A stretch of 64,000 nucleotides of DNA, from positions 1,751,354 through 1,815,353 of the forward strand of contig JAJEKV010000133.1 of NCBI GenBank assembly GCA_021234155.1, given 5' to 3'. This DNA is from Isoetes taiwanensis (taxonomy: Eukaryota; Streptophyta; Lycopodiopsida; Isoetales; Isoetaceae). The translations under genes and the position numbers were made by a program. Of this stretch, positions 1-11,599 are shown in pieces; the first letter of the stretch is position 1, and each line of letters starts with the position of its first letter. A model generated the notes under the pieces. It was not told where the DNA came from. It worked only from the letters and a program-made list of their open reading frames with translations, and did no database searches.

Positions 1-339
1 GAGTTACAAAATATTTGCTCCATTAGAGGTGTTTACTAATGCCACGACACAAAAGCTCCAAAGATATATTGTATAAAATGTCGCTTTCATGAGCCTTTGG
101 ATCAGTTAACTCAAAGTGTCACATATGGAAACATTGTTAGGTTTGATAAAATAACATAAAAATCTTATTTAATAAAGCTTTGGTTGTTGGTAAAGTGTTG
201 GCTTATTGATTAAGTGTTTGTATTTTGCTTTGAGACCCTCTTTGAAAAAGTTTAGTTCATAAAACATAATATAACTTGGAATGATACATATTTTATATGC
301 AAATGGGAGACTATTGATGAGGGACTTGGTGTTATTATC
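1..339. other. AT-rich DNA, no gene seen
   Basis: AT-rich sequence with frequent stops in all frames. No domain, RNA gene or transposon end was recognised. It leads into the hairpin-repeat array that starts near 340. Confidence 0.5.
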
Positions 340-1130
340 TATTGACAACAAACAAGAAAGTGGATCACACCATGCGAATTTAGTATATTCCAACCTTTTA
401 GCTTATACAAAATTCGCTTGGTGTGATCTTTTTGGAAAAAGATGACTTCCTATAGTAAAATTACTTTGATTATCTTTTAATAAAAGAAATATATATGTGT
501 CTTATTTGAAGTTAAGTGTGGATATGTGACGTGCTCATTTATTGATAAAGTGTTTGCTTTTTGAGAAAGGCTAATAACTTTATGTACTACTAGAGTTGGT
601 AAAGTATTTTAGATGCAAATAGGAAGGGGTACTTGTGTCTAAGGTTTAATTTGACAACAAGCAAGAAAGCGTATCACACCATGCGAAATGATTGTGTTCT
701 ATTTTTTTTGCATATGTACCCTTGATGTGATCCTTCTTAAAAAAAGATGTGCTCTTTGAAAAGGACTAATAACTTTATGCACTTGGGGTGGTAAAGCATT
801 AAATGAGAAGGGGTACTTGAAAAGGACTAATAACTTTATGCACTTGGGGTGGTAAAGCATTAAATTAGAAGGGGTACTTGTGTTTAATTTTAATTTGACA
901 ACAAATAAGAAAGTGGATCACACGATGCAAATTTAGTGTGTTCCATTTTTGTTGCATATGTACTATTCGCTTGGTGTGATCCTTCAAGCATTTTAGATAC
1001 AAATAGGAATGAGTATTTGTGTTTAATTTTAATTTGACAACAAATAAGAAAGTGGATCACACCATGCGAATTTAGTGTGTCCTTTTTTTTTTTTGCATAT
1101 GTATTATTAAACGGTGTGATCCATCTTGAA
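340..1130. repeat. Degenerate array of hairpin-forming repeats
   Basis: Four related modules start near 362, 669, 916 and 1053. Each opens with GGATCACACCATGCGAAT or a variant and closes 45-55 bases later with its inverse, (ATTCGCTT)GGTGTGATCC, so each can fold into a hairpin. The DNA before the modules is shared too: a TTTGACAACAA stretch and an AAGGGGTACTTGTG stretch. The modules are about 140-310 bases apart. No protein is encoded. It could be a tandemly amplified MITE or a local satellite. Confidence 0.65.
757..882. repeat. 62-base tandem duplication
   Basis: Two adjacent copies begin with GAAAAGGACTAATAACTTTA and end with AAGGGGTACTTG. They differ by about one base, so the duplication is recent relative to the surrounding hairpin repeats. 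Confidence 0.8.
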
Positions 1131-2824
1131 AAAAAATAGCTTTCAAGTAAAATGAAAGAAAGAAATATCTTATTTAAAGTGTAAAGTGTTAGTATGTAAA
1201 GTGTTGGTTTATTAAAATACTATTTGTTTACGCTAAGTTGTAAGTTCAATATTTGTGTTTCTATTTACTTTTTTTAATAAAAGGATCACACCGGTAATTT
1301 CTTATATGCAATTACTACAAGCATGAAGATTTAAGATCATATGATCCTCTTTTAAACAAGGATGGCTTTGACCTTCAATGTTCATAAATTTTATGAATGT
1401 TTGCATATAAGAATGTCACATACCATATTTTCTTAAAAAATGGTCATCAAATGGATAACTAGTCAAAGAGTTCTTCTACTACTTAAAGAGTTTCAAGACT
1501 CATTTTTGTTATAATTTAAATAGCAATAGATTTTTAAAGGAATCTATTGTGAACAATAGTCAAAGACTTCTTGTATTAGAGGTATCTAAACACAAACACC
1601 ATAACCTTTATACTTCAAGAATGTATAAACCCTTCACATTGCAAAGTATAATGTCATTTATTAGCATCTTCACGGACATTTCCCCTTCCTTATCGGAAGC
1701 AGCTCATCTCAAGGAACTGTATTCGATTCCGAATGCCTTCATCCTCTCTCAATCTCTCACAATATCCCAGGAGGCCAGAGTTACCGTCACCACAAAATCG
1801 GACTAAACTTGAAACGTCCCGAAATGACGATTTCTTGCCACTCAACGGATCCAATGGATATAAACTGCCATCTGCCCAGATGTCGACACTTTTGAGCGCA
1901 AAGGCGCAACATGTCGAGGTCTAAGTTCTTATTTTTAGACCTCCTTTTTGCGATTGAAGACCTGGAGCATATTCGTGAGTCGGATGGATCCTTATCCACA
2001 CATCATTTGGAGCTTCCATCTTGCATGGATCGCGACGGTAGCGAAATGAAGATGTACAATTTGTATGCCCACAAAGAAACGCCGTGTGAGCCGAACGTCC
2101 GTTACTAACCTCGTTTTTGAAATTTGCAACGTGCATATGGAAATCGAAAAGTCCATTCTCCTACAATCCATGCTTTTTATACATTAAGCAAATTCAAATT
2201 CCGAATTGTAAGGCGGGAAGCTTTGTATTGGGATGAAGTAAAGATCGGTTAATGTGGGTTCACATGGACGAACTCATGGCGCCGGCTTAAAACCCTTTGA
2301 ACTTGGGCTGAGGCAAAAAAAAAATCAGCCCCCGTTTTTGGAAAATCAGCCCTCGCGAAGATCTAACTTGCATAGGCGATGCAGCGTTGAATTTTAATCG
2401 CCGACTGACTCGAACTCCTCGCGGAGGGCCTAAACTTCTCCATGTGAACCACCCCATAAGAAGCATGATGGCCCTCGAAATGAAAGTCTGATACAAAGCT
2501 TCAACCTACACATTCAAATTTTAAAATGTGGAAGGCGGGAAGCTTGTATGGCCATGGGCTCTAAATGAAAATAGCACAAGAATCGGTGACACGCACGCTT
2601 GGTATCTGACAAACCAAGAGACACGTGTTGCATCAGTCTGTCTGACAACCAACAAAATTAAATACATATGGCGCCATGAATGCGCGATCCCCCTTATTCC
2701 GGGAGAATATTCCAAGTAAATCTGTAATGATGAGATGTTGATATCCTAGGTGGCATGGGAAAAAAGGAGCAAAAATATGACGTGGACTGGCTGATAGGAG
2801 GCCATTTTCAGACCCCAAATCCGC
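1131..2824. other. Anonymous DNA, no gene recognised
   Basis: 1131-1640 is AT-rich. 1640-2720 has more balanced composition and short open frames on both strands of 60-85 codons, none with a recognisable motif. It could be a decayed solo LTR or transposon remnant, but no ends were found. The stretch runs into the first readable LINE codons near 2825. Confidence 0.4.
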
Positions 2825-5102
2825 CCTAATGCTTTTGGATATGTCAGTACTAAAAGTGTAAAATATAAAGACAGAAAATGGTTTGATACTGCTTGTTTAG
2901 ATGCTAAACGTGCTTGTAAGACTGCAAGAGATACACAAGCTGCCGTAAAGTATTATAAGAATCTGGTGAAGCACAAAAAGAGGGATTGGCTGAGGATGCA
3001 CCATAAAATGCTCATAGATGAAATGGAATTGGAACCAAAAAAGTTTTGGAGTCGGACGAAGAAGCATACCACAAATGGTGACATTTCCAAAGATAGTCTC
3101 CTAGACTTGATCAGAGAACTATACCAAGATCACGACTCAGATAAAGGCTTAATGGTCTCCTCTGGTGAGTTGATGTCATTATTTTACGTTGATGATGTCA
3201 AATCTGCATTGCAACACATGTCGAATGGCAAAGCATGTGATTCGGGATGGCTTATTTGTGGAGCTATTGAAATGGGGAGGGATTTTCTTTGTAGTCTCGG
3301 GCGGATTTATGTAATGAAGTGTTGCAAAAAGGTTTTCGGATAAATGGTGTTTGAATAGAGTGATCCCTATTCACAAAGCAGGCAAAAGTAAAGATGATGT
3401 ACACAATTACCGCGACAATATTGATTAGCAATGTTTTTGCTGTAAACTCTATGCATCCATGGTAGAAAGCAAACTAACGGTTTGGGCGGAGGAAAGTGAA
3501 AGTCGAAAGCATATGGGCAAGCAGCGGGTTTCAGACATGATTACTCTACTTGGACCATTTAGTGACGCTGAGAGTTGTAGCGGAGGGAGCGAAAGGTCCA
3601 GGTAATAAAAGATTTATTGCTTTCATTGATTTAACAAAAGCTTTCGATCGGGTTAGACGCACAGATCTAGTATACAGATTAAATGAGTTGCAGGTTCCAA
3701 AAGAGCTCCAATATGCGGTACTTTGTTTATACAAGCGTGTTATGATTGAGCTCTTTTCCTTACAATGGTCGGACCAAATAGAGAATACAATAGGTGTAAA
3801 ACAAGGATGCCCTTGTTCACCGACGCTTTTGGTCTTTATATTGATGAGCTAGAAGGGTGGATGGCTAGACTTGGGGGTGTTGGAGCCAAACTTGGTAAGT
3901 ATTCAATACAATTACTTTTGTTTGCAGATGATATTGTGCTAATCTCAAAAACTGGAAGTGGGCTGCAGCATCACTTGAATGTACTAAGCGCTTTTTGTGA
4001 GCAGAAAAAAATGCAAATCAATTTGAAAAAATCAAAAATAATGGTCATTGGGGGTAAAGATGATACAATCTTTGAGGTTGGAGGGATGGCGCTGGAAAAG
4101 GTACATGTTTATAAATATCTAGGAATTGACATGACTAGTAATTACAGATGGCTCACAGCCGCTCTTAAGCGTGCATCTGGAGGGATGAGAGCTCTCTATG
4201 GTCTGATTCACACATGCAACTCAAACAATTTTGAGCATTGGCAAATCCGGAGATTGCTTTTTGGAATTCAGGTAAGGCCTGTTGTTCTTTATGGTTGCCC
4301 AATTTGGGGCCCTGGGCTTTCTCTCAGAGGTTGGAATAAAATAGAACAGGTTCAGAAAAGATTTTTGCTTCTTGAACTTGGAGTTAAGCCTCAGACTCCA
4401 TATTGCATGCTGCTTGCCGAGACAGGTCTATTACCTCTAGAAGTTGAAGCTTTGATTAGAACGATCACTTATATAAACAGAGTTTTGGCAATGGAGCAGG
4501 ATAGGCTCCCCTATATGGCATTGCAGCAATCTAAAAATAAAGGCTGGTATGCCGATGCCTTGAAATGGGCAGAAAAATGGCTTGGCTTGAATACCTGGCC
4601 AGATTCGGGAAAATATCCAGAGATAAGAGCTTTTGTGACAGAAAGAGCACTGAGCAAGCTATGGGAGATTGGGGATACAGGTAATACAAAGAAACAATTC
4701 TACCTAGCTGAGATTAATTCTCTGCAGGATTACAAGGAACAGAATTATTTGATGTCACATATTAGCCGCAGGAACCGGATGTATATCTCTCAATTGAGGC
4801 TTTCTTCTCACCATTTGCACATTGAGACAGGTAGGTGGTATGGAACGCCTTTGCACGAAAGGTATTGTGTTGGATGCTTTGAACCGGTGCCAGAATCAGA
4901 ACATCATACATTTATGGAATGTTCCTCCTATGAACATATAAGGGAAAAACATGGTATAGAGGTACACACTTTAAGAGATCTTTTTGCAGTATCACCACAT
5001 ATTTTAAGCACATACATTCGAGATGTTTGGAAGGAGAGAGCAGACATAATTGATCTGTATAATTTAATGCTTAACTTTGATATAAATAGCGCCTTGGATT
5101 AG
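2825..5102 (+). pseudogene. LINE reverse transcriptase with zinc-finger tail, frame-broken
   Basis: This is a remnant of a LINE ORF2 reverse transcriptase. Open segments lie in several frames: about 2825-3342, 3550-3852 and 3765-5102. Visible RT blocks are KAFDRVRR near 3640, GVKQGCPCSP near 3800 and the catalytic FADD at 3921-3932. The thumb and connection region follow. Near the C-terminus (about 4864-4922) lies a Cys-Cys...His...Cys cluster, like the zinc-binding zf-RVT domain after plant LINE RTs. At least two frameshifts, near 3345-3550 and 3830, separate the segments. No RNase H or endonuclease is present. The last 445-codon frame is intact, so the decay is moderate. Confidence 0.85.
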
Positions 5103-5210
5103 TGCGCTTAGATTTTACTCAAACTTTTGTAATGGTTTGCCATAGAGGCCTGAGGGCCTAATTGGCTTGATAATTCATATCATATCAATATTATAATATA
5201 AGATAAGATT
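2825..5210 (+). mobile_element. 5'-truncated LINE (non-LTR retrotransposon)
   Basis: The element reads on the plus strand from the region before the reverse transcriptase to the 3' end. The endonuclease domain and 5' UTR are absent, which is the usual result of incomplete target-primed reverse transcription. The coding part stops at 5102. A short AT-rich 3' UTR ends in ATAATATAAGATAAGA near 5210. The same string ends the nearby Helitron at 27045, so the exact 3' border is uncertain. No target-site duplication was found. Confidence 0.75.
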
Positions 5211-5230
5211 CTAAGCGTAGATAAACCTAC

Positions 5231-6129
5231 TCTGCTATGTTATAACAACATTTCATGGTGATCAGCATCACATATTGCAAGCATTACCGTTATCTATTAA
5301 TATGTTCAGATCCCTAAAGCATCAGCTATTTTATCATAAACCTTTAGAGCATTTATCCAGCTACAGCTACAGTAAAAACGCGTTGCCACAAGTGTTTAGC
5401 AAATTCAACATCTTTCCCAAATTGATCAAACCTGATTAGCTGATGCCTTAGCGAAATTGTCTCTTTCTTGCCTCAGATCATTTCGTTTGCCATCTTCTGA
5501 TGTATTTCCATATACCAGTTTGTGAAACTTTAGTGTCTTTTCTCTTAGCATCTTATTTCATCTGCTCTTCCCTCTTGGCAAGAGCTTTTTTGTTAAATCC
5601 TCAATTTAGCCCGCCAACCTGTGCAGGTCTATGCAATGATGCATTTCGGCTGCAAGTAAGGAGTTCCAGTGAAGCATTCCGACTGCAAGGAGCCCTAGCC
5701 TTATGCCTTAGCACAAAAATAGAAACATTCAAATACCATTATTTGTAAACTTGATCCAACTACCAGGGCTGGTGGAGCTCAAGGATCTCCGTCGATCCAT
5801 AACAGTCTGTTTAGGGTCGGCATTTTTTCTAGGTTTGGCTTATACATGGAGTCTATACCACGTTTTCTCACTGCCATATCACCAAATACATTGTATGTTT
5901 ACCCACGGATACAGTCCACCATACCTTGTGATCGAACGTTACATATTTCCATTCTCATTTTCTCATAAACATGTCTTTTGGCATCACCGTACAACATTAG
6001 ATAGCCTAGTCATCAAGACAAGTTTCAAGCTTCTTTATAGGATAGTCAATGTGCTCATCATAGCGCACAACTCATTATCTCCTGTCATCCAATAGGCAAC
6101 AACACATATTATTACAATATATAAAAAAA
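5231..6129. repeat. Dispersed ~0.9 kb repeat, copy 1 (uninterrupted)
   Basis: 5231-5300 matches 8363-8432 at 69 of 70 positions, and 5301-6129 matches 27046-27875 at high identity. This copy is therefore continuous where the other is split by the Helitron. The repeat ends in an A-rich run after ATTACAATATAT, which suggests a retroposed sequence. Short frames at 5500-5748 and 5751-6095 resemble no known protein. The insertion point used in the other copy lies between 5300 (A) and 5301 (T). Confidence 0.85.
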
Positions 6130-6489
6130 GCCTTCCTCCTACCGTAGCTTTAGGGGGGCACCTGTTTAATCATTACCTAACTTGCTAGGTAAATCATTGT
6201 GTTACAGCAAGGAGAGTAGGGCCTTGCTGTCACACAGGGGCCCTACCCTTAGCATACATCTCTACTCTTAAATATCGATACTGTAAAAGCATAATTTGGA
6301 ACTTACTTGAACTTGTGTAGTAGTCTTATAAAATCGTCATCGTATGGTATATCAGGAAAGCGTCATATATCAGATATTGTAAATTCAAGTTTCATCCGAG
6401 ATACATATTTGTTCACACCATGTGTGAGAGGAGATAAAGTGGTAGTAGTGTGTTTTTGTTATTGTCAACCATCCACCAAGGAAACACCA
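6130..6489. other. Anonymous DNA, no gene recognised
   Basis: Includes a GC-richer stretch near 6130-6250 and AT-rich DNA after it. No domain, RNA structure or transposon terminus was identified. Confidence 0.4.
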
Positions 6490-7085
6490 ACACCATAAAA
6501 ACCTTGGTAGATTGTGTGTACTGTAGTACAATGATAAATTTATTTTATCATTGTTCTTAGAGGACCACATGTTCTTAGAGCTGCTCCTTGATGGGTAGAG
6601 CACAGTGCAGATGGAACCTAAGCAATATTCAAGGCAATTGGAGCGGATGTCGACCACGCTCTTGGGGGTAGGCCCTGGTATCTATACCCAAGGAAGATGG
6701 TGAGAATATGCAACTCTAAGTACGAGAAATTGGAACATGGTTTCTTTCTTCAGTAGTACTCTGATATAGATAGATCAGAGGTCGAGTTAATGCGAGGGGT
6801 GAAGCCTCCACTCTCTCTTGCTTGTGTCTACTACATTTTCTGAGGTGGAACTTAAAGGGGTTCATTTGCAGGTTGATTAGGATCACTCACTGTTTGAGAA
6901 GGATTGTTTAATGGTGCTTTTATCTCATCTCCATACATGGGAGATTTGGTGCTGATTCGGTGCTGATTCGTTTAGGTTATCTGGCTACCATAGAGCCATG
7001 AATAAATGTAATTATTTACATATTATCAATAAAAATAAAAATACCTTGCCTTCAAAAAAATAAAAAAAAATAAAAAAAATTATTT
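6490..7085 (+). mobile_element. 3' end of a poly(A)-tailed retroposon, copy 1
   Basis: The segment ends TATTATCAATAAAAATAAAA, then CTTGCC, then an A-rich tail. 42190-42604 has the same ending and shares upstream wording such as GACCAC(G/C)CTCT(T/A)GGGGGTAGG, so the two belong to one retroposon family. AATAAA lies just before the tail. Only the 3' UTR is recognisable, so the coding class (probably LINE) is inferred. The 5' border is approximate. Confidence 0.55.
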
Positions 7086-8362
7086 TTTATAAAAATATAA
7101 ATCATATTTTTTTCATATGAATTTAGAAGTCATACACTTCAAACATTTATTGAGTTACATACACTTCAAACAATTATTGAGTATACACCTAGACTCAAAA
7201 CAGGGTTTTTGGTTAAACCATGAAACTGGGATAACATTAAAAAACCCCGAAGTCCATTTAGATAAAGACCTAAACAGACTATTGTCTTATTTAACCTTTG
7301 TCAAATAAGCCAATCAATTTGCAGTCCTTTATACAGTAAGGTGCCTACTATCCAAAGGCCCTGCATTGAGTCTTTAAGACAACATAAAGTTGAGATCAAT
7401 GCATACTACTCAGATGGGATTTTTCTTAACTCAGACAGTTATGCATTTGCTGCGCCTCCTTTTTGGGTCCCATAGGTTGATTGATCTTCGTGGACAATAA
7501 AAACTCTATTCTATTTTATTTACATATAGTGGTTTATTTAATAAATCGTCAACATTTTGTCATTCATAATCACTAGTCATTTGTTCTTCAAAATATTCAA
7601 ATATCAGTTGTTAAAAAAGATAATTAAACCAATATGCAATCAGATATGACATGTATTTCATGTCTCCTTGTATCGTGCCAATGCATAGACATTCACTATC
7701 TTATATATATGCATGCAGGACATATTTTTTCTGAAAAGCTCTTCATATGATCTCCTGCTAACACGTAGCACAAACTTTATCTTTGAAATACCAAAAATAG
7801 ATTCATAAATATTCGTTATGTCTTTCCAAATCCGAGTCACATATTTGTGAGATATTTATACTGCAGATCATAACAATGACTATTATGAGCACATTAAGCC
7901 CATTTATCCAATGATAGTAGCTAAAATATATCTCAATTTGAAACCAAGTATAAAGCCAAATATGTTTATGACAATGCTGCATGAATTATATGCTCCATAT
8001 TCAAAATATAAAAAGATAATACAGAGTATGTTCTAGAAAAAACTGTGAATCTTCATGCAAAATTTGCATCCCATTGTGCTCAACAAAAACACATGGAGGA
8101 AAAGAACCAGTTACCTGCATTAGAACCAAAAGCATATTAGCCTTGAAAAAGGGTAAATGCCTAAGCTAAAGCAGGTAAGCAGTGGTTCCTTTCAGCTTAA
8201 CGCCCTTCACCATTTAAAGATCAAAATGAATTTTCTGTTCTCAGCAAGTTATATTCTGTGCATCCATTTTCACCACTGAAGCAAACCTTTGTTTCATAAT
8301 ATCCACAAATTTCTTGGAATCCAGCATGATTCAACAAACAAATATCTCATTACTATATTAGA
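7086..8362. other. AT-rich intergenic DNA
   Basis: No gene recognised. It contains a short direct repeat of TACACTTCAAACA(A/T)TTATTGAGT near 7132-7190 and mostly unstructured AT-rich sequence. The last bases lead into the left part of the split repeat at 8363. Confidence 0.45.
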
Positions 8363-8432
8363 TCTGCTATGTTATAACAACATTTCATGGTGATCAGCAT
8401 CACATATTGCAAGCATTACCATTATCTATTAA
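8363..8432. repeat. Left part of split ~0.9 kb repeat, copy 2
   Basis: Identical to 5231-5300 except for one base. It ends TCTATTAA directly against the Helitron terminus CTAG at 8433. The rest of this copy resumes at 27046. The interruption is a clean insertion between A and T. Confidence 0.9.
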
Positions 8433-8461
8433 CTAGTTAAAGTGCCCAGCGTTGCTGGGCA
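8433..8461 (-). other. Helitron 3' terminus: CTAG plus stem-loop
   Basis: On the plus strand this reads CTAGTTAAAG followed by the arms TGCCCAGC (8443-8450) and GCTGGGCA (8454-8461) around a GTT loop. On the minus strand the hairpin precedes the CTAG end by 10 bases, as in Helitron termination signals. The same hairpin recurs at 48338-48356. Confidence 0.9.
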
Positions 8462-8549
8462 TAGCTAGAAACTGTGAATGACATACTGGAGCAATTGTTA
8501 AATGGATTCTTGTTTTTAAAATTGGATAATCAAGAGCATTCGACCACAT

Positions 8550-8796
8550 TTCGCACTTCCACTTATCTTTTCCGTTTTCCTTTTTTCATTTTGCCTTTGT
8601 CTACTATTTTTTTTTTTCCTATTTTCCCCTTGCCCCTTTTCCCTTTTTACATTTTTCAATTTACTTTTTTCTTTTTCCATTATTCCATTTCCTCTTTTTC
8701 TCTGTTTTGTTTCTGCTTCCCCATTTTTCCTTTTCTATTTTTCCCTTCCCTTTTCTCCAATTTGTGGTTGCCCTTTTTCCCTTTCCTTGTGCCCTT
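8550..8796. repeat. Pyrimidine-rich tract, segment 1
   Basis: Nearly pure C/T on the plus strand, with rare purines in phrases such as TGCCC. It is continuous in character with 12312-12959 and 25858-26920, which were separated from it by later insertions. Open frames here are runs of Phe, Pro, Leu and Ser and are compositional artefacts. Such tracts can form triplex (H-DNA). Confidence 0.85.
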
Positions 8797-8826
8797 TACT
8801 ACAAGAGGATGGGGGGTATAGTGTCA
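8797..8826 (+). repeat. CACTA left terminal inverted repeat
   Basis: Begins TACTACAAG (first C mutated to T) and runs through GGGGGGTATAGTGTCA. It pairs with 12282-12311 with about four mismatches. Confidence 0.85.
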
Positions 8827-9165
8827 ACCCTTGTGACAAGTTATAAGTGACAATCTTGTGTCAACTGCTACTATCTTGACACAAAGTGCTTGTGTTGTGT
8901 CAAAGTTGTGTCTAGTGCATAGTGTCAAATATGTCGTCTACTGCAATGACATCCTTTTGTCAACTTTTTATCACAATTTAAGTGGGTTATTGCAACAACT
9001 TTTGAACAATATTATAACTAAGATTTAACTACCTCTTCTTATGGCTTGTAACAAAATGGTATCTGAATTTTTATCTAATATTTCAACCGAATTGTGAGGA
9101 GCACTTGTCCAATTTAAGTGGGTTGTTGCAACAATTTTTAAACAATAGTATAACTAAGTTGCTAC
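8820..9165. repeat. CACTA left subterminal repeat region
   Basis: Many short TGTCA, GTGTCAA and TTGACAC motifs lie in both orientations between 8820 and 8970. A repeated stretch AATTTAAGTGGGTT(A/G)TTGCAACAA follows near 8978 and 9111. Clustered subterminal motifs are where En/Spm-type transposase subunits bind. Confidence 0.7.
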
Positions 9166-10814
9166 AACATTTTCTTAAGACTTATAAATTTTATATCTAG
9201 TAATTCAAGAAAATTGTGTTGTATATAGTACTGCACCATGATGAGGGATTTCTCAACCCCCTCCATCATTCGATTTGTGTGACAGATTGATTCTTGAGCA
9301 AAGGTTTTGAGAAAGGCAAGGAATTCTGAGAAAAAAAGATGTGTGAGCAAGAAACAAAAAGAGCCAAAGTATGAAAATAATAAAGTGAACAATTGAAGCT
9401 CAAGAAATAAAAAAAGGAGGAATGTGGAAGGTAAAGAAACGTGAGGATTGAGAAGGCATAAAGTAAAAGCTATGGATAAAGAATGGAATTTGAAAATAAT
9501 AGATATGGAAAAGGAAATAATGGTGGCACAAAGAAGAGCTAACTAGGGGTTTTACGTGTCCCACCAAACCTATTAAGAAAATGGGGGTTTTAACGAACCC
9601 TCCAAACCTATTAAAAAAAATAATATTTTGGAGTTTTTTAGGTGTACTCCAACACCAAAATGTAACTTGTGTCATAGGAAAGATTTTGAAAAAATGATGA
9701 TAGTGTTTGGCCTTGGGGTAGGGCTTAAAAATGCAAAGGGGCTATGTCATAAAGATATTGGGGAATGGTGAGATAGAGTCGCACAAACAAAAAGATGTCG
9801 CGTTGCTAGCCAAGGTGTCCAACAAAGTGTGCAATAAGGCAAATGATAATTTTTTTTCACAATAGAGAAGTGGCAAGATAAGATACGTGTAGGTGCAAAA
9901 ATGGCAATAATATGTGCAAGGTATGGCAAGGCATAACAAGTAGGTGAAAAATAACAAGTGGTAAAAGGGCAACGTGATAAGTGGTGAGAATAGTGAGTGG
10001 GCATTAAAAAAGAATCAAAAGGTGGGTGGGCTATAAATGGCAAGAAGGATAAGAAGTGGGAAAAAGCAACGTAAGGGCAAGTGGGTAAAAAAAATTGCAA
10101 AGATAGGAGATTTGGTAAAAAATAAAAAGCTAGACGTGGCAATAGTTCCAAGAAAGGGCAAACAATTTTTTTTTTTTTTTCTCTTTTCTTACATGCTTCT
10201 TTTTGCCACAGGGCGACAGTGTGAACGAGGGAGGCTATGGCGGACTTCCTTCTTCCTCTTCTCTCCTTTCTTCTCATCTTCTCATCTCTTGCTTGTAGGA
10301 ACGAGGGATCTGGCCTGGAGTAGCTGCATTGGAGCAGATCTTTGCTGAGGGTGTAAGCGGCAGCTATGGCAACAAGCAAGCAGCAGAAGATGGCGATGGC
10401 AGAGCACGACTTCGGCTGATGATTTCGGCGGCTTCTTCCTTCCTCTTCTTCTCTCCTCATTCTCTTGCAGGTTCGGATTTTTCTGAGCTTTACCATAATT
10501 TTAGCTTTACCATAATTTTAAAGAGCCTCGGCTGCAGCCCTAGTAACTTCATAGAATATAGATTCAGTTCAGTCCAGCTTACAATTTCTCAAATATAATT
10601 TTGGAAGACAACGTTCAAGAACATCCAGTGTTACAGCAAATTCTTTAGAAATCAGAGTGCATTTTCTATGCAGTCGAAAACTAAGATGGCCTCCTTCCAG
10701 AAGGCCAGATAATAAAAGGGAAATGTTCCATTCTGAAAACCTCCTTATATTGTCTTTTTTCTGAACGATGACAGAAATTACCATTTTCTATCTTGAGATA
10801 TTGCATGAAAAATT
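9166..10814. other. CACTA interior, no confirmed gene
   Basis: 9700-10160 is unusually rich in GGCAA and GTGG words on the plus strand and depleted in pyrimidines. It ends in a T run at 10167. Two similar pyrimidine-rich stretches ending in TTG(T/C)AG occur near 10245-10300 and 10425-10470 and look like splice acceptors or a duplicated 5' leader. A long minus-strand frame across 9747-10496 is low-complexity and is not supported as a gene. Confidence 0.4.
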
Positions 10815-11000
10815 ATGTCTATGGTGCTAGGTTCTACGGTTGTAGTCCAAGGGGCAACTCTTGTGATGACAGTGCCAAGAGCTAGTCCATTGTTTCCAGC
10901 AGAAGCTGAGCCATGTTTGGAAGCAGAAAACATAGCAATGGATCCAAACTTAATTAGTGATAGTGTTGTAGCCAGATGCATATTTTTAAATACTTATTAA
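10815..11000 (+). other. Coding-like stretch of unknown identity inside the CACTA element
   Basis: A 61-codon plus-strand frame with balanced composition, including Val-, Pro-, Ala- and Glu-containing stretches. I do not recognise it. It could be an upstream exon of the small gene at 11087-11390 or a captured host fragment. No splice junction joining the two could be confirmed. Confidence 0.3.
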
Positions 11001-11086
11001 ATTAGTCTTAAAAGAGTTTTGTTTTTTTTTGTAATGGCAGCATAGAGCCTTGGACTATCTGAACGGGACAAGGTATTATCTTTAAG

Positions 11087-11390
11087 ATGAAACCCAAGAA
11101 AGAGAAAGAGATTATGAACCCAGTAAGTATATTTAATGCAATATTCATGGTTTGTTTGAAGTTAAATTAATTCTGTACTTGTATATTTTATATGTAGAAC
11201 ATTTGCTACATTGAAAGCGACTCTGATAAAGAACGGGTATGAACTCTTTGTTTCCTAAATTTGCATTGCATCAAATTTCTTAAATTAGAGCTAATTTCTC
11301 CATTGAATGAAGCAGGAGGAGGACAATGACGAAGGCAAAAGAGTTGAGGCTGAAAAAAATGAGGATGACTTTGCAAATCAACAGGATTGA
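11087..11390 (+). CDS. Putative three-exon small acidic protein in CACTA interior
   Basis: Three segments join with canonical GT-AG borders, all in phase 0: 11087-11122, 11198-11236 and 11316-11390. Donors are GTAAGTAT at 11123 and GTATGA at 11237. Acceptors end TATGTAG at 11197 and AAGCAG at 11315. The joined frame starts ATG, ends TGA and would encode 49 residues. It has a Lys-rich start and a tail rich in Glu, Asp and Asn. AATAAA follows near 11535. It could be the 3' part of a longer transposon gene whose upstream exons I did not find, or a captured host fragment. The function is unknown. Confidence 0.45.
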
Positions 11391-11599
11391 ATTTTATCAC
11401 TTTTAAGTGATTTGAAGTTTAAGGCAGTTTTTTATTTAACATTTTGAAATGTATCATTAGCAGCATGAACTCAATGCTCAAGTTCTTTGCTGTTTATGTC
11501 CCTTATAAGTAATGAAATCGATTATTTTGTTTTAATAAAACTTCCAAGCTTGTTATTAATTTTCTCATTTTTTTGTTGCAAAGTTGTAGCCGTATAGCA

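Noticed and set aside
8433-8461. Bacterial-type rho-independent terminator
   Set aside because: The stem-loop lacks a T run and the DNA is eukaryotic. CTAG plus hairpin at an A/T junction is a Helitron end.
9747-10496. 249-codon minus-strand frame inside the CACTA element
   Set aside because: Low-complexity, no domain, and opposite to the better-supported spliced segments.
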